Assembly (NCBI RefSeq): GCF_001687625.2 | Contig: NZ_CP016538.2 | Span: 2,200,501 to 2,264,500, forward strand | From: Planococcus maritimus | Lineage (GTDB): Bacteria > Bacillota > Bacilli > Bacillales_A > Planococcaceae | Direction: 5' to 3' | DNA length: 64,000 bases | Shown: piece after piece, positions 1 through 7,701 of the stretch | How the letters are laid out: every line of letters starts with the position of its first letter | Numbering within the stretch: position 1 is the stretch's first letter | Notes under the pieces: model-generated | Told to the model about the DNA's origin: nothing | The model's database searches: none | The model's input: the letters and a program-made list of their open reading frames with translations, nothing else | Made by a program: the position numbers and the translations under genes

Positions 1-89
1 ATCTGCAAGGGCACAACGTGTATACCTTTGTCTTGTGCTTGTTGCTGTGGGATATATGCCGTGCTGTCTGTCACAATCGCTGTTTTCAT
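1..89 (-). CDS. degV: DegV family fatty-acid-binding protein, N-terminal part (cut by window edge)
   Basis: Only the first 29 codons are inside the window. They read MKTAIVTDSTAYIPQ and onward to HVVPLQ, which is the characteristic DegV N-terminus: a beta strand followed by the D-S-[TS] lipid-head-group motif. DegV proteins bind fatty acids and, in Gram-positives, pair with fatty acid kinase FakA. A GGAGG ribosome binding site lies at 100-104, ten bases before the ATG. In Bacillus subtilis degV lies downstream of degU on the same strand, so the neighbourhood agrees. The C-terminus lies beyond position 1. Confidence 0.85.
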   Translation of the reverse strand, partial: MKTAIVTDSTAYIPQQQAQDKGIHVVPLQ

Positions 90-261
90 TTTCAATCAGC
101 CTCCACTGCTATCTTACCAAAACTTGCCTGTCAGTAGGCAAAAAATCCAGTCCTTGAATCAACACGTTCAAGCTTTCTTTCCCTTTGCGTGCATGTAAAA
201 AAGCTTTTCCGGACACAAGCCCTATTCGCCTGCCAGGAAAAGCTTTGATTGTAGTTGTTGA

Positions 262-822
262 TTATTGATTTCCGATAAAATGCAGGCTCGTCACTTTCCA
301 ATCGCCCTGCTCTTTCTTGAACACAACCACTTGCCGCCCAGATTGCTGCATGCCTTGGTCGGTTCCGGATTCATTCATCTCTACATTGATGGTCGCAAAT
401 ACTTCTGCCCGGTCTTCTTCGTATTTCACAATCGTTTCATCACTCGTCGTATAGGTCGTATCGTAATTATCGAAAGCCTCAGCTAAAGCTTGCTGATCTT
501 CTTCACGGTCAAAGCCATCCGGATTTTCAGCAATCGTCGCCATATATCGTTCCATATCTTCCGCATTGAACGCTGCGATGTATTCGCCGTATGCATCTAA
601 CAATTTCTGCTTGTCCTCTTCCGGAACTTCCGCTGCGACAACATCTCCCTCATCATCAAGAGTGAAGCCAACTTCTTGGTCCGTTATGCCGTGTTCTATG
701 GCATTGTTTTCAGTAGCCGCATTGCCATCTTCTGCGGTATTGCTATTGACTGTAGCGTCTTCTTCACTTGAACAACCCGCGAGCGTCAATATGAGCCCAG
801 TTGCCATAATCCATTTTTTCAT
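262..822 (-). CDS. Lipoprotein with probable NTF2/SnoaL-like domain
   Basis: The 186-residue product starts with MKKWIMATGLILTLAGC: a short positive N-region, a hydrophobic core and a lipobox LAGC with the lipidated cysteine at residue 17. A low-complexity acidic linker of Ser, Glu, Asn and Thr (about 18-45) leads to a C-terminal domain. Its spacing of aromatic and acidic residues (DAYGEYIAAFNAEDMERYMATI, later VVVFKKEQGDWKVTSLHF) resembles the cone-shaped NTF2/SnoaL/DUF4440 fold. It would be anchored outside the membrane. Function unknown. It is not part of the degV-degU region of B. subtilis, so it may be a lineage-specific insertion. Confidence 0.8.
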   Translation of the reverse strand: MKKWIMATGLILTLAGCSSEEDATVNSNTAEDGNAATENNAIEHGITDQEVGFTLDDEGDVVAAEVPEEDKQKLLDAYGEYIAAFNAEDMERYMATIAENPDGFDREEDQQALAEAFDNYDTTYTTSDETIVKYEEDRAEVFATINVEMNESGTDQGMQQSGRQVVVFKKEQGDWKVTSLHFIGNQ

Positions 823-953
823 GATGCATTCCTCCTGCGCTCATTTTGCCATAGCTCCATGCGGAATACAATGAAGAAACAGTGTCAATATGCGACACGA
901 CAATTCCATTAGCTGTCATGTACAATGTAAGGAAACCTTAAGGAGGCGATCAT

Positions 954-1562
954 GTGGAAAAATGGGAAGCTGAACGTTTGCTCAACCAAAAAATGCAAGA
1001 CACTCGAACCTATCCAAAAAGAAGAACCGCGACACGAGCGAAAAAATACAATTTGACGATGGAACCTGCAGATGACTATATAGTACTGGATTTTGAAACG
1101 ACCGGTTTGCGCGCTGGTGACGATAAAATCATCCAAATCGGTGCTGTGAAGTATATCGGTCATCACCAGCAAGACACCATGTATTTATTGATTAATCCGG
1201 AACGGCCGATTTCTAGTACCATCACCCGCATTACAGGTATCCGAAACAGTGATGTCCAGAATGCGCCGGTCATAGAAGAAATTGCTCCTCAGTTGATTGA
1301 CTTTATCGGGGAGCTGCCAATCGTCGCTCATAATGCCCCCTTCGATATGGGATTTTTGTACGCACTTGAGCGCATCACGCCTGTGCCGCCTTATCAAGTA
1401 ATTGATACGGTCCGGCTGGCACGCAAATTCATCACGGAAACACCCAATCATAAACTGACGACCTTATCCGCCTATTTAGAGCTCGAGCACAATGCTCACG
1501 ATGCACTTGGCGATTGCTTAGTTACTGCATCGATCTATCAATTTTGCATCGGACGCATGTAA
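954..1562 (+). CDS. DEDDh 3'-5' exonuclease, DNA polymerase III epsilon-like
   Basis: A 202-residue protein with all five DEDDh catalytic residues: D46 and E48 in VLDFETTGL, D131 in VAHNAPFDMGF, and H182 and D187 in AHDALGD. This is the RNase T/DnaQ exonuclease fold without polymerase or helicase domains, so a stand-alone proofreading or DNA-processing nuclease is likely. The first 35 residues are basic and probably unstructured. The start is GTG at 954: AAGGAGG at 940-946 is correctly spaced, while the ATG two bases upstream is in another frame. The gene is monocistronic, with a strong terminator right after the stop. Confidence 0.88.
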   Translation: MEKWEAERLLNQKMQDTRTYPKRRTATRAKKYNLTMEPADDYIVLDFETTGLRAGDDKIIQIGAVKYIGHHQQDTMYLLINPERPISSTITRITGIRNSDVQNAPVIEEIAPQLIDFIGELPIVAHNAPFDMGFLYALERITPVPPYQVIDTVRLARKFITETPNHKLTTLSAYLELEHNAHDALGDCLVTASIYQFCIGRM

Positions 1563-1566
1563 AAAA

Positions 1567-1600
1567 GCGCCGGAAGCAATTGCTTCCGGCGCTTTTTATA
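1567..1600. terminator. Bidirectional terminator between exonuclease and degU
   Basis: A perfect palindrome (1567-1592) with half-site GCGCCGGAAGCAA is flanked by A-tracts on the left and T-tracts on the right. It can end transcription of both the exonuclease (+) and the convergent degS-degU operon (-). Confidence 0.9.
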
Positions 1601-1637
1601 TGTTCACGGTGAGATCACCTACTGCGGCCTGTTGGCT

Positions 1638-2312
1638 TTAGCGGACTTCCACCCATCCGTTTTTAATAGCTGTTACCACTGCCTGCGTGCGGTCGTTAAC
1701 CTGCATTTTTTGCAAAATGCTCGACACGTGATTTTTAACGGTCTTTTCAGAGATGAACAAAGTTTCACCAATGACACGGTTGCTTTGCCCATCCGTCAGC
1801 AATTGCAAAACTTCGCTTTCGCGTTTTGTCAATAAATGGTAAGGTCGACGGATTTCTGTTTGGTGGAATGAACCTTTGTTTTCCCGTTCGCTCAAACGGC
1901 GGAATTCCATTACCAAATTTCGCGTTACTTTTGGATGCAGGTACGATCCGCCTTTAGCCACGACTTTGATCGCCTGGATAATGGCATCTGCGTCCATTTC
2001 TTTTAGCATATAGCCAAGTGCCCCAGTTTTAAGCGCATGCGTCACATATGATTCGTCATCGTGAATGGACAGCATAATGACTTTAGCGTCCGGGAATCTT
2101 TCGATCAGCTCACCCGTAGCTTCGACACCATTTTTTTGCGGCATGTTGATATCCATCAACACAACATCCGGCTGATGTTCTTCGTATAGCTTGACGACTT
2201 CCTCGCCGTCGCCGCCTTCTGCGACCACTTCAAAGGTTTCTTCGAAGTCCAGGATACGCTTAACACCTTCCCGGAACAATTGGTGATCATCAATAATAAT
2301 AATTTTTGTCAT
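1638..2312 (-). CDS. degU: Two-component response regulator DegU
   Basis: A 224-residue NarL/FixJ-type response regulator. The receiver domain (1-120) carries the acidic pocket at D8-D9, the phospho-acceptor D54 in VLMDINMP and K105-region residues. The LuxR-type HTH is at about 155-220 ([36 protein letters not shown]). In Bacillus, DegU phosphorylated by DegS controls exoenzymes, competence, motility and biofilm. GAGGAGG sits 8 bases before the ATG. It follows degS with a 28-base gap, so the two are co-transcribed. Symbol supported by the conserved degV/degS/yigZ/tagO neighbourhood. Confidence 0.95.
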   Translation of the reverse strand: MTKIIIIDDHQLFREGVKRILDFEETFEVVAEGGDGEEVVKLYEEHQPDVVLMDINMPQKNGVEATGELIERFPDAKVIMLSIHDDESYVTHALKTGALGYMLKEMDADAIIQAIKVVAKGGSYLHPKVTRNLVMEFRRLSERENKGSFHQTEIRRPYHLLTKRESEVLQLLTDGQSNRVIGETLFISEKTVKNHVSSILQKMQVNDRTQAVVTAIKNGWVEVR

Positions 2313-2340
2313 TATGTCGTCCTCCTCAAAATACCATATC

Positions 2341-3486
2341 TTACATACCCGTCTTCAGCGGGATATGAAACATTAACACCGTTCCTTCGCCCAGCGTGGA
2401 GTTAATGAAAAACTCGCCGCCGATCAATTCAATTCTCTCTCTCATGCCGGCCAAGCCGAATGACTGGTCTTTAACAATCTCTTGATCAAACCCGGAGCCA
2501 TTGTCCTTAATGATAATCGACACTTGTTCAGAGAGCCACTCCATTTTAACTTCGATTTCCGTCGATTTTCCATGGCGAATCGCATTCGACACCGATTCTT
2601 GCACGAGTCGGAAAATGGACGTTTCAAAGTTATTCGGGAGCCGGAGTTCGTTTCCATTGGAATGAAAAAACAACCGGACTCCGTGGTTATATTCTTCAAT
2701 CGTTTCGAGATATTTTTTTAAAGTCGGAACTAGCCCAAGATCATCTAATGCCATTGGACGCAAATCATAGATGATTCGCCTGACTTCTGTGAGTGCTTGC
2801 CTCACCATCTCTTTCAACGAAGAAATTTCCTTAAAGGCCTTATCCGCACCTTTTTCACGGTATGTTTTCTCGATTAAGTCCGAACGCAGCAAGACGTTTG
2901 CCATCATCTGGGCCGGGCCATCATGTATCTCACGTGACAGCCGCTTCCGCTCTTCTTCTTGCGCTTCGATGATTCGCAAGCTATAGTCCTGTTTGCTTTT
3001 CGATTTATCGACCGCTTCACCAAAATCTTCAATATCCGACGCCAAATAATTGGTGGCCACGTTGATCTGGTTGACCAATCGTTCTGCACGTTCAATTGTT
3101 TGAAGAAGTTTTTGAAGATTGCGCTGGAGGCGGTCCCGTTTTTGCCGAAACTTTTTTTCCTCTGCGCGGTTCAAGGATAATTGCACTTGCATTTCGTTGG
3201 CCAACTCAAAAGCTTCGCGAACTTGGTTTTCAGTGAATGATTCGAATGAACCCGATAGTTCAGCGAGTCGCCGGCGAGCTGAACGAGTCCGCTCTTCAAG
3301 GGCATCGCCTTCCGCTATGATGCGGCTGATGTTCGACCTAACGTTCTCCAACTCGTCCTTCATCTCTTCATAGCTGCGACGACTTTCTTCGCTAATGGCG
3401 AAAATTCCCTGTTTCGACTGGTCCATCTTTGCGACCAGTTCGTCAAAGATGGAATCTAATGAAGTTCCACCGTTTTTCTTTGCCAT
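2341..3486 (-). CDS. degS: Cytoplasmic sensor histidine kinase DegS
   Basis: A 381-residue soluble kinase with no membrane segment, as expected for DegS. Residues 1-160 form a long coiled-coil sensor region rich in Glu, Arg and Lys. The HisKA_3 dimerisation motif [12 protein letters not shown] has the phospho-accepting histidine at 188. The HATPase domain follows, with an N-box ([10 protein letters not shown]) and G-boxes ([21 protein letters not shown]). Its partner is DegU, encoded next on the same strand. The ribosome binding site AAGGCGG is 7 bases before the ATG. Upstream is the divergently transcribed yigZ, as in B. subtilis. Confidence 0.95.
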   Translation of the reverse strand: MAKKNGGTSLDSIFDELVAKMDQSKQGIFAISEESRRSYEEMKDELENVRSNISRIIAEGDALEERTRSARRRLAELSGSFESFTENQVREAFELANEMQVQLSLNRAEEKKFRQKRDRLQRNLQKLLQTIERAERLVNQINVATNYLASDIEDFGEAVDKSKSKQDYSLRIIEAQEEERKRLSREIHDGPAQMMANVLLRSDLIEKTYREKGADKAFKEISSLKEMVRQALTEVRRIIYDLRPMALDDLGLVPTLKKYLETIEEYNHGVRLFFHSNGNELRLPNNFETSIFRLVQESVSNAIRHGKSTEIEVKMEWLSEQVSIIIKDNGSGFDQEIVKDQSFGLAGMRERIELIGGEFFINSTLGEGTVLMFHIPLKTGM

Positions 3487-3639
3487 TCTAAAACCGCCTT
3501 AGCTATACTTACTGTAACCAACCGTCTCTTTGCTTCTTTCGCCTTACGGGCTTTAACCAGTATATCACTATATACGCAACAGCATATTAAGAATTCATTA
3601 CAAATTATCTGATTTCATTCTACAACAGGGGGAGTAAAA

Positions 3640-4275
3640 ATGCGAGAAAATTACATAACAGTAGGTTCTTCTGCCAGTGCAGAAATACTCATAAATAAAT
3701 CCCGTTTTATCGGTCATGCCGCAAGAGCTGAAACAGAAGCAGAAGCAGCCGCATTTATCGATTCCATCAAAGCGCAACATCGCCAAGCTACCCATAATTG
3801 CTCGGCGTACCTGATTGGCGAACATGATACAATTCAAAAAGCAAACGACGACGGGGAACCTAGCGGAACAGCGGGTGTGCCAATGCTAGAAGTGCTAAAG
3901 AAACAAGGGCTAAAAGACACTGTACTGGTAGTGACACGCTATTATGGCGGGATCAAATTGGGTGGTGGAGGATTAATCCGCGCTTATGGAAAATCCGCAA
4001 CGGAAGCAATTGCTGCTTGCGGCGTGGTGCAACGCCGCCTCCACTACTTGATGCAAGTATCCATCGATTACACTTGGCTTGGCAAAATGGAGAATGAAAT
4101 CCGGCAGTCGGATTATCCACTAGCTGGCATTGATTATTCAGACGCGGTGGTCTTGTCCATCCATGTGCCGATTGAACAAGAACTCCTGTTTACTGAGTGG
4201 GTCAATGAACTGACAAATGGCCAGGCTGAAATTGAATCTATACGCACCGAATTCCTCGAGTTTCCACATGCTTAG
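3640..4275 (+). CDS. YigZ/IMPACT family protein (YvyE)
   Basis: A 211-residue protein with the IMPACT family core: INKSRFIGHAARAETEAEAAAFIDSIKAQHRQATHNCSAYLIG, then DDGEPSGTAGVPMLEVL and VVTRYYGGIKLGGGGLIRAYG. This UPF0029-type N-domain is followed by a DUF1949 ferredoxin-like C-domain (about 140-205). The family is related to the eukaryotic translation regulator IMPACT, and the bacterial role is unsettled. GGGGGAG lies 6 bases before the ATG. It is divergent from degS, as yvyE is in B. subtilis. Confidence 0.9.
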   Translation: MRENYITVGSSASAEILINKSRFIGHAARAETEAEAAAFIDSIKAQHRQATHNCSAYLIGEHDTIQKANDDGEPSGTAGVPMLEVLKKQGLKDTVLVVTRYYGGIKLGGGGLIRAYGKSATEAIAACGVVQRRLHYLMQVSIDYTWLGKMENEIRQSDYPLAGIDYSDAVVLSIHVPIEQELLFTEWVNELTNGQAEIESIRTEFLEFPHA

Positions 4276-4285
4276 TTTGTTTTCA

Positions 4286-4314
4286 TTTACGTGCGTATCA
4301 AATCCCTGTATAAT
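4286..4314 (+). promoter_or_regulatory. SigA-type promoter of the LCP gene
   Basis: TTTACG (4286-4291), a 17-base spacer and TATAAT (4309-4314). The start point would be near 4321, giving a leader of about 118 bases before the LCP start codon. Confidence 0.5.
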
Positions 4315-4382
4315 ATCAACAGCACAAAAAAATGAAAATTCGTAAATCCCTTATGTCTTTACGATTAGCAAAAAGCGACAGC

Positions 4383-4412
4383 ATGTGCTCGGCTAATTCC
4401 AAAGCCGCACAT
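4383..4412 (+). promoter_or_regulatory. Leader hairpin just upstream of the LCP ribosome binding site
   Basis: ATGTGC (4383-4388) and GGCT (4391-4394) pair with AGCC (4403-4406) and GCACAT (4407-4412), leaving an 8-base loop. The hairpin ends about 14 bases before AGGAG and is not followed by a T-tract, so it is not a terminator. It could stabilise the mRNA or act on translation. Confidence 0.4.
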
Positions 4413-4438
4413 AATCCCCCCTTAGAGGAGCAACTATA

Positions 4439-5494
4439 ATGAGTAGAAAAATCCAGCGGGAGGCGAAGTCCAGCAGGCGGAAAACAATCATCAAAATTTC
4501 CGCGATTCTGGCCGTCTCCTTGTTGATCAGTTTATCCGCGTTCGGCATTTGGCTTGTTAAAAAAGCAGAGTTTGCTGCAAACAATGCGTACGAGTCGGCA
4601 GATGGGCGCGACAAATCCGATCTTCGCGAAGAGCAAGTCGAACCGCTGAATGACAATATCTCGATTTTGTTCATCGGGATCGATGACAGTGAAGCAAGAG
4701 ATCAAAGCAGTGACAATATTCGTTCCGATGCGTTGGTGTTGGCCACGTTGAATAACGAAGATAAATCTGTGAAGCTTGTCAGCATTCCGCGAGATACCTA
4801 CACTTTCATTCCGGATTCAGGATATGAAGATAAAATCACACATGCATACGCATTGAACGGTCCGCGCTCAACGATTGAAAGCGTTGAAGGACTGCTCGAC
4901 GTACCAGTTGATTATTATATGACCATGAACTTCGATGCTTTCGTTGATGTCGTAGATGCATTAGGCGGAATCACAGCCGAAGTGCCTTACGATTTGAAAG
5001 AAAAAGATGAGACAGATTCTCATAATGCAATTGAACTCGAAGAAGGGCTGCAGCAGCTCAATGGCAGTGAAGCCTTGGCCCTGGCCAGAACCCGCTATTA
5101 CGATAATGACATTGAACGTGGCAAGCGACAGCAGATGATCCTTGAATCGATCATGGACAAAGCTTTGTCGGCAGGATCTATTACCAAATACGGCAGTGTG
5201 ATTGAAGCTGTCGGAGACAATATGAAAACCAATATGAGTTTCCGTGATATGCAGGCATTTTTCGAATATGCTAAAAACGGCAAACCTGATGTGGAGACGA
5301 TGAGCGTTCAAGGTTACGATGATATGTCTACGGGCATTTATTATTACCAGCCTGACCAAGAATCTCTCGAAGAATTGAAAGATATACTTCAAAGCCATCT
5401 CGGTTTGAAGCCGGACACATCGAATCTGTCTTTAAACGAAGATACTCTTACCGAACAAGCTTTTCCGGATCTAGAATCAGACCAAGAAGAATAA
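4439..5494 (+). CDS. LytR-CpsA-Psr family wall polymer ligase (TagT/U/V type)
   Basis: A 351-residue protein with a short cytoplasmic basic N-tail, one membrane anchor (about 19-41) and an extracellular LCP domain. Family signatures are visible: NIRSDALVLATLN, VSIPRDTYTFIP, KITHAYALNG, VDALGGI and LARTRYYDNDIERGKRQQ, whose arginines and aspartates bind the pyrophosphate head of the undecaprenyl-linked donor. Such enzymes move teichoic acid from lipid carrier to peptidoglycan. An acidic C-tail ends the protein. It lies next to tagO, as yvhJ does in B. subtilis. AGGAG is 8 bases before the ATG. Confidence 0.92.
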   Translation: MSRKIQREAKSSRRKTIIKISAILAVSLLISLSAFGIWLVKKAEFAANNAYESADGRDKSDLREEQVEPLNDNISILFIGIDDSEARDQSSDNIRSDALVLATLNNEDKSVKLVSIPRDTYTFIPDSGYEDKITHAYALNGPRSTIESVEGLLDVPVDYYMTMNFDAFVDVVDALGGITAEVPYDLKEKDETDSHNAIELEEGLQQLNGSEALALARTRYYDNDIERGKRQQMILESIMDKALSAGSITKYGSVIEAVGDNMKTNMSFRDMQAFFEYAKNGKPDVETMSVQGYDDMSTGIYYYQPDQESLEELKDILQSHLGLKPDTSNLSLNEDTLTEQAFPDLESDQEE

Positions 5495-5496
5495 AA

Positions 5497-5533
5497 AAAC
5501 TGGCAACCGAAATTCGGTTGCCAGTTTTTTGTT
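5497..5533 (+). terminator. Terminator after the LCP gene
   Basis: The stem ACTGGCAACCGAA / TTCGGTTGCCAGT (5499-5525) is followed by T6. Confidence 0.9.
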
Positions 5534-5558
5534 CTCATAAATGTTTTGCCCAAAAGAA

Positions 5559-5581
5559 AAAAACGGCCGAGGCCGCTTTTT
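5559..5581 (-). terminator. Short terminator for tagO
   Basis: Read on the minus strand, CGGCCTCGGCCG (5564-5575) is followed by a run of T. The stem is short but GC-rich and lies directly after the tagO stop. Confidence 0.55.
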
Positions 5582-6657
5582 CACTTCCCTATCATTCTCA
5601 CTAAATTGATTAACGGGCGGTAATTCTTTCCTGCAAGTCCGACCACTTCCACGAATAATTCAATCACCAGAAGCATAACTCCGATTAGCAGGATACCTCC
5701 CCACAGAGTTGCTTGCGAGAATAGCAATGCCGCCAATCCGAATAGCGCAGAAATCCCGTAGATAATCAAGACTGTCTGGCTATGCGAAAATCCGATGTTT
5801 AACAAGCAATGGTGTAGATGTGATTTATCCGCTTCGGAAATGGATTTCTTTTCACGAACGCGTCGCACGATAGCGAAGAACGTATCCGAAATCGGCACGC
5901 CAAGCATGATGATCGGAATGATTAAAGCGACCACTGTCACGTTCTTAAAGCCCATCAATGCCAGCACGGAGATCATGAAGCCGAGAAACAGCGCCCCGGT
6001 GTCGCCCATGAAAATCTTTGCTGGGTGGAAATTGTAAAACAGGAATCCGATGGAGCTTGCGGCAAGAATAGCGGCTGTCGACATAACGAAAATATCGCCC
6101 ATGATGAAAGCCATCGCCGTTAGCGTCAATAAGGCAACAGTAGAAACACCTGCCGCTAGGCCATCAAGTCCGTCGATCAAGTTGATAGCGTTAGTAATGC
6201 CCACAATCCAAATAATCGTAAGGGGAATACTGAAATACCCGAAATCCAACACGCCGCCAAACGGCAAGTTAATGAATGAAATTTCGAGTCCGCCGCCAAT
6301 GACGACAACTCCAGCTGCAGCCAATTGACCAAGCATCTTCGCTTTTGCTGTAATTTCAAGCATATCATCCAAGACACCCGTTACGATGATGAGAAATGCA
6401 CCGATGATGATGGCTGTTTCAATCGGAATCAATGAAGCATCTAACGCTGAAGAAACGGGATCCTTCGGTTGGAGGAATAGATAAGCGATCAAAAAAGATC
6501 CAAATATAGCTAACCCGCCCAAGCGCGGCATGATTCTTGCGTGTACTTTTCGATAATTGGGCCGATCCACTGCCCCGATGCGAAATGCCAATCTCTTCAC
6601 AAGGGGAGTCAGGAGAATCGAAGCGATAAATGCCACAACCAGTGTAAGGTATAGCAT
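5581..6657 (-). CDS. tagO: Undecaprenyl-phosphate GlcNAc-1-phosphate transferase TagO
   Basis: A polytopic membrane enzyme of the MraY/WecA superfamily, 358 residues and about ten or eleven helices. Visible signatures are VDRPNYRKVHARIMPRLGG, DDMLEITAKAKML, the catalytic loop ITNAINLIDGLDGLAAG, the Mg-binding FMGDTGALFLGF and the HLHH loop. It starts wall teichoic acid linkage-unit synthesis by transferring GlcNAc-1-P to undecaprenyl phosphate. The open frame runs 11 codons further upstream, but AAGGAGG sits 6 bases before the ATG at 6657, so that start is used. Position next to the LCP gene matches B. subtilis. Confidence 0.93.
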   Translation of the reverse strand: MLYLTLVVAFIASILLTPLVKRLAFRIGAVDRPNYRKVHARIMPRLGGLAIFGSFLIAYLFLQPKDPVSSALDASLIPIETAIIIGAFLIIVTGVLDDMLEITAKAKMLGQLAAAGVVVIGGGLEISFINLPFGGVLDFGYFSIPLTIIWIVGITNAINLIDGLDGLAAGVSTVALLTLTAMAFIMGDIFVMSTAAILAASSIGFLFYNFHPAKIFMGDTGALFLGFMISVLALMGFKNVTVVALIIPIIMLGVPISDTFFAIVRRVREKKSISEADKSHLHHCLLNIGFSHSQTVLIIYGISALFGLAALLFSQATLWGGILLIGVMLLVIELFVEVVGLAGKNYRPLINLVRMIGK

Positions 6658-6984
6658 GTTCTTCCTCCTTAAAAAACTCTCATTTTGCATACATATCCTG
6701 CATTATTATAGCATGGCCATTTAAAAAAGAAAGTAATAGATGCTGCTTTCCAATATCTTTCCTTTTCTTACTCTATATCAATAGACGGTCCTCGCGATAA
6801 AAAGTTTCCGCCCCCTTCTCCTTTTTGATAAAATAATTCAAGCGAGTGAAACTTTGGAACCAGAATTTCGTTCACTCGATAATATTCAGAATAAACAGGC
6901 ACTTTTATAGTATTATATCCATAATATGCTATAATAAACACATAGATTACGAATATCATACTAATTTGAGCGGGAGTGCAAATT
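6658..6984. other. Intergenic region between divergent tagO and the small helical-repeat gene
   Basis: 327 bases, AT-rich. It holds a TATAAT on the minus strand (6705-6710) that may serve tagO and a TATAAT on the plus strand (6930-6935) that may serve the gene at 6985. Neither has a convincing -35 box. No conserved RNA or gene was recognised. Confidence 0.4.
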
Positions 6985-7275
6985 ATGGACAGCAATCTTC
7001 TATTTTATTCTTCGAAGAAAGAATGGTCTCCTTATGATGAAGCAGCTGTATTGAAAATGGACTACCATAAACGGGCGGAGCTTGCGCGATCAATTAATTG
7101 CGAAGGGCTGCTAGTGGATTTGTCGCTCGATCAGCATCCCGAAGTACGAAAAGGTGTCGCTGCTAATGCAGCTACTCCACTGACTACATTAAAACGATTG
7201 GCAGAGCAGGATTTATGCATCTCAGTCCAAGAAAAAGCCAGAGCAACACTTAAAGATCCATCTTTGCAATCATAA
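6985..7275 (+). CDS. Small protein with HEAT/LRV-like helical repeat
   Basis: 96 residues, no signal peptide or membrane segment. The middle reads DYHKRAELARSINCEGLLVDLSLDQHPEVRKGVAANAATPLTTLKRLAEQDLCISVQEKARATL. The spacing of HPEVRKGVAANAATPLTTLKRLA resembles leucine-rich variant or HEAT-like alpha-alpha repeats, which often mediate protein contacts. The open frame begins at GTG 6976, but GGGAG at 6973-6976 serves the ATG at 6985. Function unknown. No obvious operon partner. Confidence 0.7.
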   Translation: MDSNLLFYSSKKEWSPYDEAAVLKMDYHKRAELARSINCEGLLVDLSLDQHPEVRKGVAANAATPLTTLKRLAEQDLCISVQEKARATLKDPSLQS

Positions 7276-7326
7276 ACGAATGCTCCCTGAGATTGCTGCG
7301 GGGAGCTTTATTAATTTTCACAAGAG

Positions 7327-7351
7327 GTTTATATCCACTCAAAAAGGCTAT
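7327..7351 (+). promoter_or_regulatory. SigB-like promoter of csbD
   Basis: GTTTAT (7327-7332), a 13-base spacer and GGCTAT (7346-7351) resemble the SigB consensus GTTTAA - 12 to 15 - GGGTAT. It lies 35 bases before the csbD ATG. csbD is a known general-stress gene in Bacillus. Confidence 0.5.
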
Positions 7352-7386
7352 ATAGGCAGTAAACAAATTCATAAGGAGGCATTTCA

Positions 7387-7578
7387 ATGGCTGATAAAGA
7401 AGGATTCTCTGATAAACTGAAAGGCGCCGTCAGCAAAGGCAAAGGCGAAGTGAAAGATCAGGTCGGCAACGCGACGGATAATCCGGATTTGCAGGCTGAA
7501 GGCAAGTCCGATAAAACCAAAGGCAAAGTCCAAGACACCGTGGGCAAATTTAAAGAAGGCTTCAATAAAGACAAATAA
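7387..7578 (+). CDS. csbD: CsbD family general stress protein
   Basis: 63 residues, very hydrophilic and rich in Lys, Gly and Asp. The two related segments DKLKGAVSKGKGEVKDQVGNATDNPDLQAEGKSDKTKGKVQDTVGKFKEG match the CsbD domain, which is likely disordered or folds on binding. CsbD is induced by general stress in Bacillus. Its molecular role is unknown. AAGGAGG is 8 bases before the ATG, and a SigB-like promoter and a terminator bracket it as a single-gene unit. Confidence 0.92.
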   Translation: MADKEGFSDKLKGAVSKGKGEVKDQVGNATDNPDLQAEGKSDKTKGKVQDTVGKFKEGFNKDK

Positions 7579-7585
7579 GTTTATG

Positions 7586-7616
7586 AAAAACCGGCCAATG
7601 TGCCGGTTTTTTTTAT
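7586..7616 (+). terminator. Terminator after csbD
   Basis: AACCGGC (7589-7595) pairs with GCCGGTT, followed by T8. Confidence 0.88.
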
Positions 7617-7701
7617 TTCCAAATTTTAATTTTCATAACTGCGCGAATTCAGCTATAATAAATTCTTGTGCGACCATGTTTAATTTAAAAGGAGAACTCC
7701 C

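Noticed and set aside
7579-7701. CodY box or leucine T-box before brnQ
   Set aside because: AATTTTAATTTTCAT is only loosely similar to the CodY consensus, and no T-box motif is present.
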